Origin: CAZCJA01 sp964499015
Lineage (GTDB): Bacteria; Elusimicrobiota; Elusimicrobia; F11
Reading direction: 5' to 3'
DNA length: 58,815 nt
NCBI GenBank assembly: GCA_964499015.1
Contig: CAZCJA010000004.1
Coordinates: 1-58,815, forward strand
Shown here: in pieces, positions 56,369 through 58,815 of the stretch
How the letters are laid out: each line of letters begins with the position of its first letter
Position numbering within the stretch: position 1 is the first letter of the stretch
Notes under the pieces: model-generated
Databases searched by the model: none
The model's input: only the letters and a program-made list of their open reading frames with translations
Told to the model about the DNA's origin: nothing
Made by a program: the position numbers and the translations under genes

Positions 56369-57415
56369 TTAAAAACGCTCTTCTTTTAAAACCGTCACCC
56401 GCCGATAATTTTCCTTCACCAACGCTCGAAACTCCTCGTCCGTCTTCATCCGTTTCACCAGCTCGCGCGCGATGTTGCGCGTGTCGCCCAGTTGATGGGA
56501 GAACATCACCAGATTGTGCCCGGCTTTGATCGCCGCGACGGTTCCGTCCGCCTTCGTCATGGCGGGGTCGGTTGTGTAAACCATTTCCGATATGTCGTCG
56601 GAGAGAATAAGGCCGCTGAATTGAAACAGGCCGCGCAGCAAATCGCGGGTCACGAGCGGTGAGAGAGTCGCCGTGCGCGTCGGGTCGATGTTCTCGTAGA
56701 CGCCGTGGCCGGTCATAACAAAGTCCGCGCCCGCGTCGATGCCGATCTTAAACGCGGAGAGCGATTCGGCAAATGTATTGGCGTCGACGTTCATGCGCGG
56801 CAGTTTTTGATGCGGGTCGTCGCGAAAAACGCCCAGGCCCGGAAAGTGTTTGAGTGTGGTCGAGATGCCGCGTTGCCGCGCGGCGGCGATAAAAGTGCGG
56901 TTCAACGTGTTCATCGTTTTCATGTCCTTGTAGAAACGCATGCGCTTTGCCATGAACGTGCGATCGTTAAATGCAAAATCCGTTAGCGGACCCAGGATTA
57001 CGTTTACACCCAGATCGTTCAGGACGGTGAGCCCGTCGTCGATGGATTTCTTGTCCGGATAGTGAGTGGAAGTGGAGCCGCCGAACAGTCCCAGGCGTTG
57101 TACGCCGCCCGGTTCCTCGTCGATCATGATGAAATAATTATGCGACGTCGTTTCCAGCGCGATTTGCTGAAGATCGTAAACGAGCTGCTTGTATTGATCA
57201 TGTGACTGAAAATTGCGTTTGTAGAGGATGATGCCGGCGGGTTTTATTTCCATCAGAAGGTCGCGCACCGAATCGGTGAGATTCTCCGGTGGAATGCCGA
57301 CCACGATATTTTGCCCGAGCCACGTGTCCCAGGGTTCCTTGTAAACTGGTTTGGAGCGGCACGCGGCCATAAAAAGGAGTGCGGAAAGCCCAAAAAGGCT
57401 GATTTTGCGGTGCAT
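56369..57415 (-). CDS. nagZ: Beta-N-acetylhexosaminidase lipoprotein (GH3, NagZ-like)
   Basis: 348 aa from the ATG at 57415, with lipoprotein signal MHRKISLFGLSALLFMAAC. GH3 features: AGIILYKRNF, the FIMIDEEPGG turn, TTLKHFPGLG (KHFPG motif with catalytic His), DFVMTGHGVYENID and the nucleophile region LILSDDISEM. NagZ removes GlcNAc from muropeptides in peptidoglycan recycling; it is cytosolic in E. coli but a lipoprotein in Bacillus, as predicted here. Divergent from glmU; convergent to the GIY-YIG gene, 6 nt apart. Confidence 0.85.
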   Translation of the reverse strand: MHRKISLFGLSALLFMAACRSKPVYKEPWDTWLGQNIVVGIPPENLTDSVRDLLMEIKPAGIILYKRNFQSHDQYKQLVYDLQQIALETTSHNYFIMIDEEPGGVQRLGLFGGSTSTHYPDKKSIDDGLTVLNDLGVNVILGPLTDFAFNDRTFMAKRMRFYKDMKTMNTLNRTFIAAARQRGISTTLKHFPGLGVFRDDPHQKLPRMNVDANTFAESLSAFKIGIDAGADFVMTGHGVYENIDPTRTATLSPLVTRDLLRGLFQFSGLILSDDISEMVYTTDPAMTKADGTVAAIKAGHNLVMFSHQLGDTRNIARELVKRMKTDEEFRALVKENYRRVTVLKEERF

Positions 57416-57454
57416 GCGACTATCGTACATATTTGCTAAAAAGCCCACCTTCCC

Positions 57455-58815
57455 ATGAGCTCAATATCCGTCCTCATCCTGGCCGCCGGTAAAGGCGTGC
57501 GCATGAAATCGGCTAAGCCGAAAGTCCTCCACACGGTGGGCGGACGGCCGATGGTTGACGTTGTTTTGGGCCTGGCCTCGTCGCTAAAACCCGCGCAGAC
57601 CGCGGTCATTATCGGTCATCAAGGCGCGGAGGTTCGCGGCCACATTCAAAAAAACTGGAAAACCGTTTTTTTCACCCAGTCCGTTCTCGATGGTTCGGGC
57701 GGCGCGGTGCGCCGGGCTTTATCGTGGCTGAAAAAACAGCGAGGAAACGTTTTGGTCACGTGCGGCGACATGCCGCTCCAGCAAGCGGAGAGTTTGCGTG
57801 CCCTAATTAAGGAACACAACAAGTCGAAAAGCATGGCCACTGTGCTTACGGCCAACGTGGACAATCCCGGCAGTTACGGCCGCATCGTCCGCCGCCGCGA
57901 TGGAACGGTCGAGCGTATCGTCGAGGCATTGGACGCCAGCCCACGCGAAAAAACGATCAACGAGATCAACACGGGTACCTATTGTTTTAACGCCAAGGCG
58001 CTCGCCAAGATGCTGCCCCGCCTCAAGAACAACAACGCCAAAAAAGAATATTACCTGACCGACGTTTTGGAGCTGCTACAGAAGGATGGCGGGAAAGTCA
58101 GCGCCGTCGTGTGCTTGGACGCCAATGAATCCCTGGGCGTGAACCGCCGCCGCGACCTGGCGCTGGTCGAAAACGCGCTGCGGCACCGCAAGCTGCACGA
58201 ACTCATGGACGCGGGCGTCACCATCGTCGACCCGGCCACCACCTACATTGACGCCGCCGCCAAAATCGGTCCCGATACCGTCATTTTGCCCCAAACCTAT
58301 ATTTTTGGCGCCACCAAAATTGGCACCGGCTGCCGCATCGGCCCGTGGGCGCATATCACCAATTCAATAATCGAAAACGACGTGATTTTACAGGCCAGTT
58401 TCGTGGAAGAGGCCCGCATCCGCAACGGCGCTTTGGTGGGCCCGTATTCCCGCGTGCGCACCGGCAGCGACATTGGTGAAAAAGCGCATTTGGGGAACTT
58501 CTCGGAGATGAAAAAGACGCGCCTCGGCGCCGGCGCCAAGGCCAACCACCTCTCGTATTTAGGGGATGCAAAAATAGGTAAAAATGTTAATATCGGCGCC
58601 GGAACAATCACCTGCAACTACGACGGCATTCGCAAATCTCCAACCATTATTGAAGATAACGCGTTTATCGGCTCGAACAGTAATTTAATTGCTCCTGTTC
58701 GCGTGGGGGCCCATTCTGTTGTCGGAGCGGGTTCCAGCATCACGCGCAATGTGCCGGCCTGGGCGCTCGCGGTGGAGCGGTCTCAGACCGTGACCAAGCG
58801 CGGTTGGGCCAAGAA
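57455..58815 (+). CDS. glmU: Bifunctional GlmU (partial at 3' end)
   Basis: The frame is open to the window end, giving 453 codons; only a short tail is missing. N-terminal uridyltransferase: VLILAAGKGVRMKS followed by KPKVLHTVGG (the usual Thr of GTRM is Val), VTCGDMPLQ, GSYGRIVRR, INTGTYCF. C-terminal left-handed beta-helix acetyltransferase: GPYSRVRTGSDIGEKAHLGN, FSEMKKTRLG, ANHLSYLGDA and GAGTITCNYDG. It makes UDP-GlcNAc for peptidoglycan and outer-membrane glycans, which fits the divergent nagZ-like gene. Start at ATG 57455 without a clear Shine-Dalgarno. Confidence 0.95.
   Translation, partial: MSSISVLILAAGKGVRMKSAKPKVLHTVGGRPMVDVVLGLASSLKPAQTAVIIGHQGAEVRGHIQKNWKTVFFTQSVLDGSGGAVRRALSWLKKQRGNVLVTCGDMPLQQAESLRALIKEHNKSKSMATVLTANVDNPGSYGRIVRRRDGTVERIVEALDASPREKTINEINTGTYCFNAKALAKMLPRLKNNNAKKEYYLTDVLELLQKDGGKVSAVVCLDANESLGVNRRRDLALVENALRHRKLHELMDAGVTIVDPATTYIDAAAKIGPDTVILPQTYIFGATKIGTGCRIGPWAHITNSIIENDVILQASFVEEARIRNGALVGPYSRVRTGSDIGEKAHLGNFSEMKKTRLGAGAKANHLSYLGDAKIGKNVNIGAGTITCNYDGIRKSPTIIEDNAFIGSNSNLIAPVRVGAHSVVGAGSSITRNVPAWALAVERSQTVTKRGWAK

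Noticed and set aside
1..58815. CRISPR arrays, transposases, integrases, prophage genes or a replication origin
   Set aside because: No spaced direct-repeat arrays, transposase/integrase motifs or DnaA-box clusters were recognised by reading; small or degenerate ones could be missed.

Overview
The window (about 58.8 kb, fairly GC-rich, nearly all coding) looks like chromosomal DNA from an uncultured Gram-negative (diderm) bacterium. Evidence for two membranes: predicted outer-membrane barrels, PorV-like proteins, an OmpA/MotB-like protein, lipoproteins, a sigma/anti-sigma/RseB-type envelope cassette and a LolB-like domain. The mix of PorV-like barrels, FlgD-type Ig C-terminal domains, many TPRs, a ChaN/FBPase-III/phosphorylase giant protein and the order tsaE-tsaB-rimI-TPR-ispE-tRNA-Gln-glmU recalls candidate phyla such as Elusimicrobiota or Omnitrophota. 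That placement is impression only; no marker-gene comparison was possible. No phage, transposase or CRISPR array was seen.

Layout. 1-5.7 kb: three exported proteins in one operon, ending in a 1308-aa modular protein with sugar-binding-like modules and an alpha/alpha-barrel domain. 5.8-13.4 kb: one 2502-aa exported/membrane protein that joins a ChaN-like domain, a class-III fructose-bisphosphatase-like domain and a glycogen-phosphorylase-like domain. 13.4-25 kb: small ORF, aroD, exonuclease, ABC exporter, DsbA-like protein, endonuclease IV, MEMO-like protein, RlmI-type methyltransferase, transglutaminase-like protein, two membrane glycosyltransferases, tRNA-Tyr and YceI. 25-39 kb: a surface module with alkaline phosphatase, two PorV-like barrels, an OmpA-like protein, a large TPR protein, c-type cytochromes carrying FlgD-type tails, an HzsA-related multiheme protein and a Cyc2-like heme-porin. 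39.4-46.2 kb: an envelope/oxidative stress cluster (small lipoprotein, Dps, two barrels, ElaB-like protein, SodB, ECF sigma, anti-sigma, RseB-like protein, DUF4153 protein). 46-58.8 kb: housekeeping genes folP, nudix, gatB, acpS, nnrD, thiL, tsaE, tsaB, rimI, TPR/LolB-like, ispE, tRNA-Gln, a GIY-YIG gene, nagZ-like and glmU (cut by the window end).

Regulation visible in the sequence. Three promoters share one architecture: TTAA half-sites repeated every 11 bp, then 11 nt, then a -10-like hexamer. One of them drives the operon that encodes alkaline phosphatase, so I read them as Pho boxes; the other two precede the giant protein and a 65-codon ORF. Two promoters of the form GAAC-N16-CGTA (the geometry of ECF sigma factors such as Bacillus SigW) precede the stress lipoprotein/dps operon and sodB, next to an ECF sigma gene. 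Several palindromic elements lie inside genes (giant gene, ispE) or form the start region of genes (tsaB, GIY-YIG gene).

The most promising candidate system is the 25-39 kb surface module. In two places a PorV-like barrel gene is next to genes whose products end in a FlgD-type Ig tail (alkaline phosphatase; cytochromes). This resembles a type-IX-like shuttle with its cargo, combined with a predicted extracellular electron-transfer route.
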